A DNA stretch of 64,000 nt from Nitrosomonadales bacterium. GTDB lineage: Bacteria; Pseudomonadota; Gammaproteobacteria; Burkholderiales; Gallionellaceae. The notes beneath the pieces were generated by a model. The model saw only the letters and a program-made list of their open reading frames with translations, did not search any database and was not told the origin of the DNA. A program made the translations under genes and the position numbers. How positions within the stretch are numbered: position 1 is the stretch's first letter; each line of letters starts with the position of its first letter. The DNA lies in NCBI GenBank assembly GCA_016721605.1, contig JADKHS010000036.1:86693-150692 (forward strand). Direction: 5' to 3'. Shown here in pieces: positions 20,728 through 30,115 of the stretch.

Positions 20728-20992
20728 ATGACTTACGAACACAGCCAACAACTTAAATCCATACCTAAGTTTGTCAATGAAGCTGAAGAGCAGGCTTTTT
20801 TGGGACGACTCTACGGATTATGTGGATTGGAAAAAAGCGCAACGTGCTGCGCTGCCTAATTTGAAACCCACGACTAAAACGATTTCATTGCGCTTGCCGT
20901 AGCATTTGCTTGATTCAATCAAAGCCGTCGCGAATATCGCGGATGTGCCTTATTAGTCATTGATCAAAGTTTGGCTGCAGGAAGCTGCATAG
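20728..20992 (+). pseudogene. Decayed CopG/BrnA-type antitoxin
   Basis: After removing one T from the run near 20796-20801, the reading is MTYEHSQQLKSIPKFVNE, FWDDSTDYVDWKKAQRAALP, NLKPTTKTISLRLP, HLLDSIKAVANIADVPY, SLIKVWLQEAA. This is the CopG-like ribbon-helix-helix antitoxin family seen with BrnT or RelE toxins. Two in-frame TAG codons (20900-20902 and 20954-20956) replace residues that are normally Glu and Gln. No toxin gene is visible beside it. The remainder of the gyrB-galactose-oxidase gap (20548-21312) holds only a GC-rich inverted repeat (GCGGGCG at 20597, CGCCCGC at 20621) and the hairpin at 21164. Confidence 0.72.
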
Positions 20993-21163
20993 TAATTGAG
21001 CTAACCTGAGGAGCTTGGTTGGTGATGTAGGGAATCTGGTGGTATCTATTTAGCAGCGTAGTGCTTAATCAATATCGCAAGGGTGTTAATCTGGCGGCAG
21101 GCAGGCGCAAGGCATCTGTAAATGGATATGGAGCTGCCCAAAGTGTTTACCGAGAGGACGTTC

Positions 21164-21213
21164 GGGGCATTATAAGTCTTAATCGTTCAATGTACGATTG
21201 CAAGATATGCCCC
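21164..21213. repeat. Long imperfect hairpin
   Basis: GGGGCAT at 21164 pairs with ATGCCCC at 21207, and AATCG pairs with CGATT inside, leaving a nine-base loop. It lies in an otherwise empty stretch. It may be a structured RNA, a terminator without T tract, or a mobile-element end; nothing in the sequence decides between these. A 60-codon reading frame across it (21061-21243) shows no family resemblance. Confidence 0.4.
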
Positions 21214-21361
21214 AATATTGTTCGCTTAATAAAAATAAGTTAAATAAAATCAACGCGCTGAACAGAAAATCCCCGTCAAGCGCGCTATCCGAACAGTATT
21301 CAGAGACGCCCCTTATTTTACGCTTAACCAGTGAGCGTCCACTGATACCCTTGCCTGTCCG

Positions 21362-23196
21362 CTAACTAATTTCAATGATTTTTGATACGGAAGGGACCCC
21401 TTTGTCATTCGACGCGAAGACCATGTAGTAGCCGGGGAGCCACATTTAAGTCGAAAGGGAGTAAGCACTGAGACCAAATTGGTTCCTATTCCAGTGACGG
21501 CTCCTACTTTAGGGAGTATAGGCAGATCAAAAAAGCGCGTTTCATTGTTAAAGGTATGTGTCGCGGCACCGGCACGTATGAGCGTGATCCGCTTGATTTT
21601 GTTGCTTGCACCTGCAGTGATCGTCATTTTTTGATTCCAACGAATGCGGGTCGTAAGAATGCTGACGTTTTCCCCATTTTTGATCGATTGGATGGTGGGG
21701 CGAGTCGCTGGATTGTTGTTCAAGTCAAACAGATAGGGTGGGTAATAGATCTCGCCATTGAGATTGGTCACCGGTCCAGGGGCTCCACCTCCGGCGGTCA
21801 TGACGCTCCCGTCCGGAAGGAGTAGTGCCGATGAGTGATAGTGACGTGGGAAGGTCGCAGTTGCGGTGGCCATCCACTGATTTGTTTGGGGATCCCAGAT
21901 CTCAGAATCTAGCGTGGTGTCCGCGAGATTATCATCCCTGGGATTGATAGCTGGATTGGAAGTTCCACCATTCGCCCATACTTTGCCATCTGCCAGCACC
22001 GTGAGTGAGCCGTATGAACGATCCCAAAGCAAGGGGGCGATCGTTGTCACAACCGGATTAATCCCATTGATATTCACAACAATCGCTACCTTGTTGCTGC
22101 GGATAGAAAGAATCTTTCCTGGGGCAAACATGATGCTCGACAATTTATTCGTGTTTTGTGTAAGAGGCGGCAGGTCGTATTGCGTTAGGGTACCAGTACC
22201 TACTGTGTCCAGATTGTACATTTCACCAAAGCGGGTCAGGATAAACACTTTGCCACGTGGGTCTACCCAGGCGCGAGGGTAACACCAGCTACCTTTGGCC
22301 GATCCATAAGCTTTGTCGCCGAGGGGTTGCGCAGTGCCGCCTGCGTTACTAAGGGTCCGCCACGAGCCCCCCACCTCCGCGCGGATATCTGGGGTGGAGA
22401 GGGGGTAAGTCGCTGCTACATCATCATCAGGATTGTCGGGATCATTCATTTTAAACGGTGTCAACTGCCCGCCCAGTACAAGTGTGTCTCTGTTTGGGAG
22501 GGTAACGGCCGTAGGGTACCACCGAGGCCTTGGCATTTTTTCTCGGTTCGTGATGTTATTGTTAGATTCGAAGACGACGACATTCTTGTTCCCTGCATTG
22601 GTCGCTACGCCGAGTATGTCCACATCGCCGCCAAGGATGAGGGCACGTTTTGATGAGAGATGCACTTGAGCGCTGCAGAAAATGTCTGAATTGGTGCCAT
22701 TGGCCAAAAGCTTGAAGGCCGCACTGGTATCTGGGGAATTGAGATTCCAATCTGGGGCTATCGTGGAATCCCAGATTGCGTATTGTTGGGTGCCTTGCAG
22801 GCCGTTTGTACCGGTGCCGTAGGCGAAAACTGTTCCGTTGGGCATTAGCATCATGGCGATCGGCATAATTGGCCAGTTGTGCACGGATCCAAAGGTGCCC
22901 ATGGTATGGGCGTTCGCAACCCCCGACGGTATCGCTGCTATTGAGAGGATTCTGGCCAAGGGCGGCGAAATTTGCACGGCGATGGGATCCGGCAGGAGTG
23001 CTGGTGGCATGAGCGGAGAGTTCCGGGCAGCGTTTTCTGGCACATCATCGGCGTCGGTAGATACGGTGTGGAGGACTGCAGCGGCTCGGTGCTTTGGGCA
23101 CCACTATCTGAGCGGAGATGTCGCGATGAGCAGACTTGAAAGCCCGATGGCAAGGCGCAAGTATTTCGACACTGATAAATTAAGAATGATGGCCAT
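21362..23196 (-). pseudogene. Galactose-oxidase/glyoxal-oxidase-like kelch protein, interrupted
   Basis: Secreted kelch beta-propeller with a C-terminal DUF1929-like domain, the galactose oxidase/glyoxal oxidase family (copper radical oxidases). Visible elements are MPRPRWYPTAVTLPNRDTLVLGG, FPRHYHSSALLLPDGSVMTAGGG (the Tyr-His pair expected at the copper site) and GEIYYPPYLF. The ATG at 23196 opens a signal-peptide-like segment (YLRLAIGLSSLLIATSPL), then an in-frame TAG at 23104-23106 interrupts it. The continuous open part is 23043 to 21313. Near the 3' end two frame changes (about 21450 and 21430) are needed to recover YYMVFASNDKGVPSVSKIIEIS, with the stop at 21362. Enzyme activity is unproven. 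Confidence 0.7.
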
Positions 23197-23485
23197 GGAA
23201 TCTCCTTATAGAGGGTGGAATAGGGTGTTTGTGTTTGCCACAGAGGGAGATGTCATCAGTGGACAATGCACTCCTAGCATATCAGGCAGGATTAAGGAAA
23301 TGCCGGAGCGTAGTATAGGAAAAATAAACACTCTTTTTTACTAAATGATGACTATCACACAAATCGGATGTTTAGGCAAAGATCCTTCTGAACGATCACA
23401 AAAACATCAGATTTTGCTTGAAGGTGTAATCTATACTTAATGGTGAAGATAGGCTGAGCTGGCTTAAACTGTTTAACGAAGTAGA

Positions 23486-23566
23486 TATACGATGCAGAAA
23501 ATTGCCGATGCTTTTGGGACGCATTATTTCACTGTCAGCAGCGCACTCCACAAAATTTCGCCTTAA
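23486..23566 (+). pseudogene. C-terminal relic of a REP-associated (IS200-like) transposase
   Basis: The reading YTMQKIADAFGTHYFTVSSA resembles the helix-turn-helix tail of RAYT/Y1 transposases (typical pattern YTMxEIAxxFGxHYxTVSRAV). It ends at a TAA at 23564. No upstream HUH catalytic domain remains. The rest of the 23344-23755 gap holds no supported gene; a 28-codon hydrophobic frame at 23609-23695 has no family resemblance. Confidence 0.5.
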
Positions 23567-23755
23567 CTTATGGTGGCAAGACCTGATGCCATAGGATAAT
23601 TCGTGACGATGCCTCGTCTTCGAATTACTGGTTGGCTTACGATGGCCGTGATGGCATCCGTGGTGCTTGCCATGGCGATAACGTGGGTGATATAACTTCG
23701 AATTGTTGCGATAAAGCCGAGTTCGACTATTGATTTTTACACAAGGATATTTTCA

Positions 23756-24464
23756 ATGAACAATTCAGGTATACAACTCCTCTCCATTCAGGTTGGCCTA
23801 CCTAAAACACTGGGTACACCTAACGCCTCAAACACCATGGATCAGGAGTGGACGACCGGCTTTTTCAAGGAAACTGTGCTTGGTTCAGTTTGGGTCGGAA
23901 CAACTAACTTGGCTGGCGACGGGCAAGCCGATCTTCGCGTCCATGGTGGGCCCGATAAAGCGATTAATGTCTATCCTGTCGAACACTACGCATTTTGGCT
24001 CGCCGACCTTGATTTGCAAAGAGTTGCCCAATGGCGCGTTCGGAGAAAACTTTACCGTGGCAGGCCTACTGGAAACAGAGATCTGCATCGGCGATATTTT
24101 CGAGGTTGGTGGCGCATTGGTACAGATTTCTCAACCCCGCCAGCCATGCTGGAAACTCTCTCGCCGATGGAGGGTTCAGGATTTAGTGGCGCGGGTCGTG
24201 CGCACGGGCAAGACAGGTTGGTATTTCCGTGTTCTGCGCGAGGGAAACGTTCAAGCCGGAGCGGCATTGGCCTTGGTGGAACGTCCTTATCCTGAATGGA
24301 CAGTCGCGACCGCAAACAACGTAATGCTCCATCGCAAGGAAAATTATGTGGCTGCACAAGCTCTGGCGGATTGCCCGGCGCTCTCCAGCAGCTGGAAGGC
24401 AACCTTGTCCCGGACGACTTCTACTGAAGTCGCAGCCGACACTTCAGCGCGTAATTTTCAATGA
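23756..24464 (+). CDS. MOSC domain protein, YiiM-like (frame broken near 24020)
   Basis: MOSC (molybdenum-cofactor sulfurase C-terminal) domain protein related to YiiM. The core reads GDGQADLRVHGGPDKAINVYPVEHYAFW, then after removal of one A in the run at 24018-24020 continues LPNGAFGENFTVAGLLETEICIGDIF and VQISQPRQPCWKLSRRW, with the conserved Cys expected to bind the cofactor (QPCWKL). The C-terminal helical region follows. The two frames are 23756-24295 and 23793-24464. Reconstructed length ~236 residues. Family members act in molybdenum-dependent detoxification of N-hydroxylated compounds; the substrate here is unknown. Confidence 0.82.
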
Positions 24465-24685
24465 ACGCCTAATTCCATTTAGTCAGGCGCGCCCAATATA
24501 AGTTGGTCGCGTTGGAATAGATGTATCGGAATTGATCGCTTGCACAGCACCGGGTGGAACATGCGCCAGATTGCAGTGGTCGAGAAGAAAGTGGTTGGGA
24601 AGGCTGAGATTTTTATGCACAGCCACCCTACATTCCAACTTGGGAGAAGAGAGGAAGGCTGCTTGATTATTTTATCTTGGTTGCA

Positions 24686-25213
24686 TTAGTGTTGTGTTAG
24701 TGCATTTATCGCTGCTGGGTAGTCGGGTTCATGCGTGATGTCGTCCACTAGTTCTGCGTGCAACACGTGGTTATTTTCATCCAGCACCAGCACAGCACGT
24801 GCGGTTAAGCCGCGTAATATGGAATCAGCGATTTTTACGCCATAGTTCCGCATGAAATCCCGTCCGCGCATCAGGGACAGCGTGGTGACATTATCCAATC
24901 CTTCAGCCACGCAAAAGCGGCTCATGGCAAATGGCAAATCGGCGGAAATCACCAGCACCACTGTGTTGTCGAGCTTGCTTGCCGCTTCGTTAAATTTGCG
25001 CGTAGAAGTGGCGCATACGGCGGTATCTAAACTAGGCACAATGTTAAGAACCTTGCGCTTACCGGCAAAATCTTTTAACGCCACATCTTTCAGGTCTTTG
25101 TCCACTAGCGTGAATTCAGGGGCAATTTGACCAACGGTTGGAAAAGTACCGAACAATGTAATGGGCGTACCGTTCAAGGTGACAGCAGGGTTAGTTAAAG
25201 TTTCATTAGCCAT
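24686..25213 (-). CDS. tpx: Thiol peroxidase Tpx
   Basis: Atypical 2-Cys peroxiredoxin, 175 residues, intact. The peroxidatic cysteine is in PSLDTAVCATSTRKFN and the resolving cysteine in SRFCVAEG, both typical of Tpx. It reduces hydrogen and alkyl peroxides with thioredoxin. It starts only 26 bases after the gcvP stop on the same strand, so it is probably co-transcribed with the glycine cleavage genes. Confidence 0.93.
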   Translation of the reverse strand: MANETLTNPAVTLNGTPITLFGTFPTVGQIAPEFTLVDKDLKDVALKDFAGKRKVLNIVPSLDTAVCATSTRKFNEAASKLDNTVVLVISADLPFAMSRFCVAEGLDNVTTLSLMRGRDFMRNYGVKIADSILRGLTARAVLVLDENNHVLHAELVDDITHEPDYPAAINALTQH

Positions 25214-25239
25214 GATTTCTTTCTTCTTGTTAAGGTGTG

Positions 25240-28110
25240 TTACAGCGCATCATCTGCATACGCTTGTATTGGTGGGCAAGCACAAATCAGATTTTTATCA
25301 CCACGGACATTGTCTACACGGGCAACACTTGGCCAAAATTTGTTGTCTTGTACCCACTTTAATGGATAAACCGCTTTTTCGCGCGAATAGCTGTGTTTCC
25401 AATTGCTCGTGAGAGCTGATTTCGCTGTATGCGGTGCATTTTTAAGTACGTTATCTTCTTTATCCGCTTTACCTGTAATTACTTCATCAATTTCTTTACG
25501 TATAGAAATCATAGCGGAGCAAAAACGATCCAATTCTTCTTTTGATTCACTTTCTGTTGGTTCAATCATCAATGTATCGGCTACCGGGAATGAAACTGTC
25601 GGTGCATGATATCCATAATCCATTAATCGCTTTGCAATGTCCCCTACTTCGATACCGGCTTCTTTTTTAAATGCAACGCAGGCTAAAATCATTTCGTGCG
25701 CGCAACGTCCATTTGCACCACTGTATAAAGTAGGAAAATGATCTTTTAATGAGTCTTTAATGTAGTTGGCATTTAAAATTGCGATGCGTGTTGCTTCGGT
25801 AACGCCATTGTTGCCTAGCATTTTTATATATCCATAAGATATCAATAGAATTAGTGCACTACCGTAAGGTGCCGCGGATACTGCGTGTATGCCATTCCCT
25901 CCCCCAGTTTTAACTAATGAATGCGAAGGCAAAAAAGGAGCCAGGTGTTTTGCAACGCCAATGGGTCCCATACCTGGGCCGCCGCCACCGTGAGGAATTG
26001 CAAAAGTTTTATGTAAATTCAAGTGGCAAACATCAGCGCCAATATTTCCGGGGCTGGTTAGGCCTACTTGTGCATTCATGTTGGCGCCATCCATATAAAC
26101 TTGTCCGCCATTTTCATGAATGATGTTGGTAATCTCGATAATACTTTCTTCGTAAACACCGTGAGTGCTTGGGTATGTAATCATTAAACATGCCAAGTTA
26201 TCTTTATGCTGAACGGCTTTTTCACGCAATTCATTTACATCAATATTTCCTACTTTGTCGCATTTCACCAAGACTATCTTTAGGCCACACATTGCAGCAC
26301 TGGCAGGATTGGTGCCATGTGCCGATGTCGGAATTAACGCAATATTTCTGTGCGCATCACCACGTGATTGATGGTATGCCTGAATGACCAATAATCCGGC
26401 ATATTCGCCTTGAGCGCCGCTGTTGGGCTGAAAACTCATTTTTTCGAAACCCGTAATCTCACTTAATGATTTGTCCAGGTCATCGATTATTTCATGGTAA
26501 CCCGCCGCTTGTTCAGCGGGTACAAAGGGGTGGATATGGGCAAATTCGGGCCATGTAATAGGCATTAATTCGGAGGCGGCATTTAATTTCATAGTACAAG
26601 AGCCTAATGAAATCATGGAATGCGTCAAAGATAAATCCTTGTTTTCCAATCGCTTGATATACCGCATTAGCTCGGATTCGGAATGATAAATATTAAATAC
26701 AGGATGTTGAAGGATAAAAGATTGACGATTTTTGATCAAAGATTGTTGATTAAAAATCTGTTCTTCAGTAATTTTAGAAGTGGTTTTGCCAATGGCTTGT
26801 GCAAATACACTAATAAGCGCATTTAAATCATCGGCATCGATAGTTTGATCAACAGAGATAGTAATTGCATCATCCGTATAACGGAAATTAATTTGCGCTG
26901 CTTGCGCTAATTGCTTAATTTTCGCATTGTCTGTTCCATTTATTTTGATGGTATCAAAATAAATTTCATCTTCAATGATATAGCCTAATTTTCTTAACTC
27001 AGTTGCCAATGCTATAGCAGTAAAATGTACTTGTTGTGCAATCCCTTTGAGGCCTTCCGGGCCGTGATATACCGCATACATACTTGCCATAATGGCTAAT
27101 AATGCTTGCGCGGTACAAATGTTGGAGGTGGCTTTGTCTCTACGTATGTGTTGCTCGCGCGTTTGTAATGCCATACGTAATGCTTGATTTCCGTCCGCAT
27201 CAATCGAAACACCAATGATGCGACCGGGAATGGATCGTTTATATTCTTCACGGCAAGCAAAATATGCAGCGTGCGGGCCGCCGTAACCCATAGGGACACC
27301 AAAGCGTTGTGTGGAACCAACAACAACATCAGCTCCCCATTCGCCTGGAGGGGTCAGTAATACTAAACTCAGTATATCGGCTGCTACAGCAATGGTGGTT
27401 CCATTTGCTTTTGCCCTTGCTACAAAGTCGGCGTAATCGTGAACTTTGCCATCAGCGGTTGGATATTGAAGCAATGCCCCGTAAATACTGCTATCTAACG
27501 CTCCGGTTTTAAAGTCACCAATCACTAATTCAATCCCCATTGGAGTTGAACGTGTTTTTAATAAATCGATAGTTTGCGGATAACATTCGTTGGAAACGAA
27601 AAACTTGTTCGCTCCATTTTCAATTGCTCCGTGCGTGCGATTATTGAACAACATTGCCATTGCTTCAGCTGCTGCAGTGGATTCATCCAGCAATGATGCA
27701 TTTGCTATTTCCATTCCGGTTAAATCCATAATCATGGTTTGGAAATTCAACAGCGCCTCTAAACGGCCTTGTGAAATTTCTGCCTGATAAGGCGTGTAAG
27801 CGGTATACCAACCCGGATTTTCTAAAACATTTCTCTGGATAACAGGAGGAATTATTGTGTTGTAATAACCTAAACCAATATAGGTTTTAAAAATTTTATT
27901 CTTTGCCGCAACACCACGTAAATGCTTGTGGTATTGGTATTCAGTCATCCCAGATGGTAAGTTCAATGGTTTTTTTAAGCGGATCGCAGCAGGAATGGTC
28001 TGATCAATTAATTCATCTACAGAACCTGCACCAATTGTATCAAGCATTGCCTTAACATCATTTTTGCGCGGACCGTTATGACGGTTTACAAATTTATCGG
28101 TTGTAATCAT
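25240..28110 (-). CDS. gcvP: Glycine dehydrogenase (decarboxylating), P protein
   Basis: PLP enzyme that decarboxylates glycine and transfers aminomethyl to the lipoyl arm of GcvH. 956 residues, single-chain form with two homologous halves, intact. The N-terminus FVNRHNGPRKNDVKAMLDTIG is typical. The PLP lysine lies in CHLNLHKTFAIPHGGGGPGMGPIGV in the C-terminal half. The substrate-binding segment SLGSCTMKLNAASEL is present. It follows gcvH after 71 bases. Confidence 0.96.
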   Translation of the reverse strand: MITTDKFVNRHNGPRKNDVKAMLDTIGAGSVDELIDQTIPAAIRLKKPLNLPSGMTEYQYHKHLRGVAAKNKIFKTYIGLGYYNTIIPPVIQRNVLENPGWYTAYTPYQAEISQGRLEALLNFQTMIMDLTGMEIANASLLDESTAAAEAMAMLFNNRTHGAIENGANKFFVSNECYPQTIDLLKTRSTPMGIELVIGDFKTGALDSSIYGALLQYPTADGKVHDYADFVARAKANGTTIAVAADILSLVLLTPPGEWGADVVVGSTQRFGVPMGYGGPHAAYFACREEYKRSIPGRIIGVSIDADGNQALRMALQTREQHIRRDKATSNICTAQALLAIMASMYAVYHGPEGLKGIAQQVHFTAIALATELRKLGYIIEDEIYFDTIKINGTDNAKIKQLAQAAQINFRYTDDAITISVDQTIDADDLNALISVFAQAIGKTTSKITEEQIFNQQSLIKNRQSFILQHPVFNIYHSESELMRYIKRLENKDLSLTHSMISLGSCTMKLNAASELMPITWPEFAHIHPFVPAEQAAGYHEIIDDLDKSLSEITGFEKMSFQPNSGAQGEYAGLLVIQAYHQSRGDAHRNIALIPTSAHGTNPASAAMCGLKIVLVKCDKVGNIDVNELREKAVQHKDNLACLMITYPSTHGVYEESIIEITNIIHENGGQVYMDGANMNAQVGLTSPGNIGADVCHLNLHKTFAIPHGGGGPGMGPIGVAKHLAPFLPSHSLVKTGGGNGIHAVSAAPYGSALILLISYGYIKMLGNNGVTEATRIAILNANYIKDSLKDHFPTLYSGANGRCAHEMILACVAFKKEAGIEVGDIAKRLMDYGYHAPTVSFPVADTLMIEPTESESKEELDRFCSAMISIRKEIDEVITGKADKEDNVLKNAPHTAKSALTSNWKHSYSREKAVYPLKWVQDNKFWPSVARVDNVRGDKNLICACPPIQAYADDAL

Positions 28111-28181
28111 TGCTGGCTTTATTTTTTAAAGGAGTATAAATAGGTATTAGAAACGGGAATTATCCCATTCATTACAGCGTC

Positions 28182-28582
28182 TTAATGTGCTTCACTGTCG
28201 ACTAGCGTCTGATACGCGGTAGCATCCATTAACGTGTCTACATCAGCGGCGTTATCTGGCTTTATTTTGAACATCCACGCGGAATAAGGATCTGCATTGA
28301 TCTTTTCTGGCGCATCGCTGAGTTCAGAATTAACCCCGACCACTACACCGGTAACAGGTGCATAAATGTCAGCCGCAGCTTTTACTGATTCTACTACTGC
28401 GCATTCTTCTTTGGCTTTCAGTTGGCGGCCAACTGCTGGATTTTCCACGAATACCATGTCGCCCAGCAGCTCTTGTGCGTGTTGGGTAATGCCAACCGTG
28501 ATCGTACCGTCGGTCTCTTTTTGACCCACTCGTGGGCTGCGGTGTACTTCAGGTTACTTGGCAGATTGTTTGAATTGCTCAT
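28182..28582 (-). CDS. gcvH: Glycine cleavage H protein (frame broken near 28520)
   Basis: Lipoyl carrier protein of the glycine cleavage system. The lipoylated lysine is in ESVKAAADIYAPVTG. The ATG at 28582 gives MSNSNNLPSNLKYTAAHEWVK. One base is missing in the homopolymer at 28518-28522, after which the frame continues KETDGTITVGITQHAQELLGD to the stop at 28182. The downstream frame alone begins at 28529. Reconstructed length ~133 residues; located between gcvT and gcvP as expected. Confidence 0.93.
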
Positions 28583-28607
28583 GGTTATATCCTCCAATAA
28601 AGTAAAA

Positions 28608-29690
28608 TTAGATTAAGCCTTTGCCGTTACGTACGAACGGGTATTTCACTACCTTAGCTGCCAGCATTTTATCGCGAATCGCCACCTGTACCGTGTCGCC
28701 TATTTGTACCGTGGAGGGTATACGTGCCAAGGCGATTGATTGATTCAGCGTGGGTGAAAAACTACCGCTGGTAATTTCGCCATCGCCATGGTCGCTGTGT
28801 ACCACTTGGTGGTCACGGAGCACCCCGCGATCCTGTAAGACAAGGCCGACTAACTTTCGGGTTTTAGGTTTTGTGACGAGTGCAGCTTTACCGATGAAGT
28901 CGCGTTCACTCACCAGATCTACCGTCCACGCCAGCCCGGCTTCCAATGGGTTTATGGTTTCGTCCATGTCATGACCGTACAGGTTCATGCCGGCTTCCAG
29001 GCGTAATGTGTCACGTGCGCCTAGCCCGATAGGTTTCACTCCCGCGTCATTCAGTGTTTGCCAGAAGGAAGGGGCAGCCTTGGCCGGTAGCATGATCTCG
29101 AAGCCATCTTCACCCGTATAGCCAGTCCGGGCGATAAACATCGAATTGCACTCTACGGCATTGAAGGGTTTGAGCCCTTCCGCCAACTTTTGCGCTTCGG
29201 GCAAGGCCTGCCATAGCTTTGCCGCCGCATTGGGTCCTTGCACCGCGATCATCGCCAAATCATTGCGTGAAGTGATCTGCAATTGTGGCGCGCGGATGGT
29301 TGCCTGTTCAATCATCCATGCAATATCTTTATCGGCTGTACCTGCATTCACGACGATGCGAAACCACATTTCATTCATGAAGTACACGATGAGGTCGTCG
29401 ATCACACCACCATCTGGACGCAACAGGCAGGAATACAGCGCCTTTCCGGAAGATTGCAGTTTGTCCACGTTGTTTGCCAACAGATAGCGCAAGAAGTCGC
29501 GCACCCCTTCGCCTTTCATATCAACCACTCGCATATGCGAGACATCAAACATGCCGGCATCGCGACGTACTTGATGGTGTTCGTCAAGTTGTGAACCGTA
29601 ATGCAACGGCATATCCCAGCCGCCAAAATCAACCATCTTTGCGCCCATTGCGCGGTGTGCTGCATTCAGAGGAGTTTGTTCGAGTGTCAT
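28608..29690 (-). CDS. gcvT: Aminomethyltransferase, T protein
   Basis: Tetrahydrofolate-dependent enzyme that releases ammonia and forms methylene-THF from the aminomethyl-lipoyl intermediate. 360 residues, intact. Conserved segments MVDFGGWDMPLHYGS, MFDVSHM, SRNDLAMIAVQGP and ARTGYTGEDGFE are present. First gene of the operon; its ATG lies 12 bases after the riboswitch terminator. Confidence 0.95.
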   Translation of the reverse strand: MTLEQTPLNAAHRAMGAKMVDFGGWDMPLHYGSQLDEHHQVRRDAGMFDVSHMRVVDMKGEGVRDFLRYLLANNVDKLQSSGKALYSCLLRPDGGVIDDLIVYFMNEMWFRIVVNAGTADKDIAWMIEQATIRAPQLQITSRNDLAMIAVQGPNAAAKLWQALPEAQKLAEGLKPFNAVECNSMFIARTGYTGEDGFEIMLPAKAAPSFWQTLNDAGVKPIGLGARDTLRLEAGMNLYGHDMDETINPLEAGLAWTVDLVSERDFIGKAALVTKPKTRKLVGLVLQDRGVLRDHQVVHSDHGDGEITSGSFSPTLNQSIALARIPSTVQIGDTVQVAIRDKMLAAKVVKYPFVRNGKGLI

Positions 29691-29702
29691 GAGTAATCTT
29701 TC

Positions 29703-29741
29703 AAAAAATAAAAAAGGCGAGGCAGAAATATCTGCCTCGCC
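29703..29741 (-). terminator. Riboswitch expression-platform terminator upstream of gcvT
   Basis: On the minus strand an 11-bp stem GGCGAGGCAGA / TCTGCCTCGCC with a four-base loop is followed directly by a T-rich tract. It sits between the glycine aptamers and the gcvT start, so it is well placed to act as the glycine-controlled terminator. Confidence 0.88.
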
Positions 29742-29905
29742 CCATCTGTCCTCTTTACCTGAGAGATTACGAATAAATCCGTGTGTGCCCCTTCGGTGGC
29801 TGTGTAAACAGCACTCTCCAGATTTGCCTGTGCCAACAGTTCTTGAGCCTGAGCGGTTACGGGTGTTGCGCCTTCGGCAATGCGCCTGTACTCACTACTT
29901 ACTAG
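29742..29905 (-). promoter_or_regulatory. Tandem glycine riboswitch (gcvT motif)
   Basis: Reading the minus strand, the second aptamer has CTGGAGAGTGCTG, CCGAAGGGGCACA and CTCTCAGGTAAAGAGGACAG, the hallmark glycine-aptamer segments. A diverged first aptamer precedes it with GCCGAAGGCGCAACACC, CGCTCAGGCTCAAGAACTG and AGTGAGTACAGG. A short linker separates the two aptamers. The adjacent terminator implies that glycine binding promotes read-through into gcvTHP (known for this class; inferred here). Confidence 0.9.
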
Positions 29906-30115
29906 GCAGCATGTTCTTCCATTGGTTTAAACGGCAGGTAGAACTATACCGGAATAAGGGGGTGGACGGCAAACAATGCACATAAATTTGCGTGGGGTAT
30001 TCATTTCAGGGCATAATCCGTGCCCTTATACGTGCGTCAACGCATGATGCTTTAAGTTATTTAAGCTCTCAATAAGTTTTTTAAGTCCTCAATTTTCATG
30101 TTTAAGGAAGCCAAA

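Noticed and set aside
21061..21243. 60-codon frame upstream of the galactose-oxidase-like gene
   Set aside because: No ribosome-binding site or recognisable motif; it overlaps a strong hairpin.
22327..22653. Plus-strand frames inside the galactose-oxidase-like gene
   Set aside because: Antisense shadows; the minus strand carries the kelch motifs.
20728..23196. Possible reassignment of TAG as a sense codon, suggested by three in-frame amber codons
   Set aside because: TAG is used as a genuine terminal stop elsewhere (for example the ArnT-like gene at 32145-32147), and the intact housekeeping genes show no internal TAG. Local decay is simpler.
23609..23695. 28-codon hydrophobic frame before the MOSC gene
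   Set aside because: Looks like a single membrane segment but lacks a ribosome-binding site and any resemblance; too short to support.
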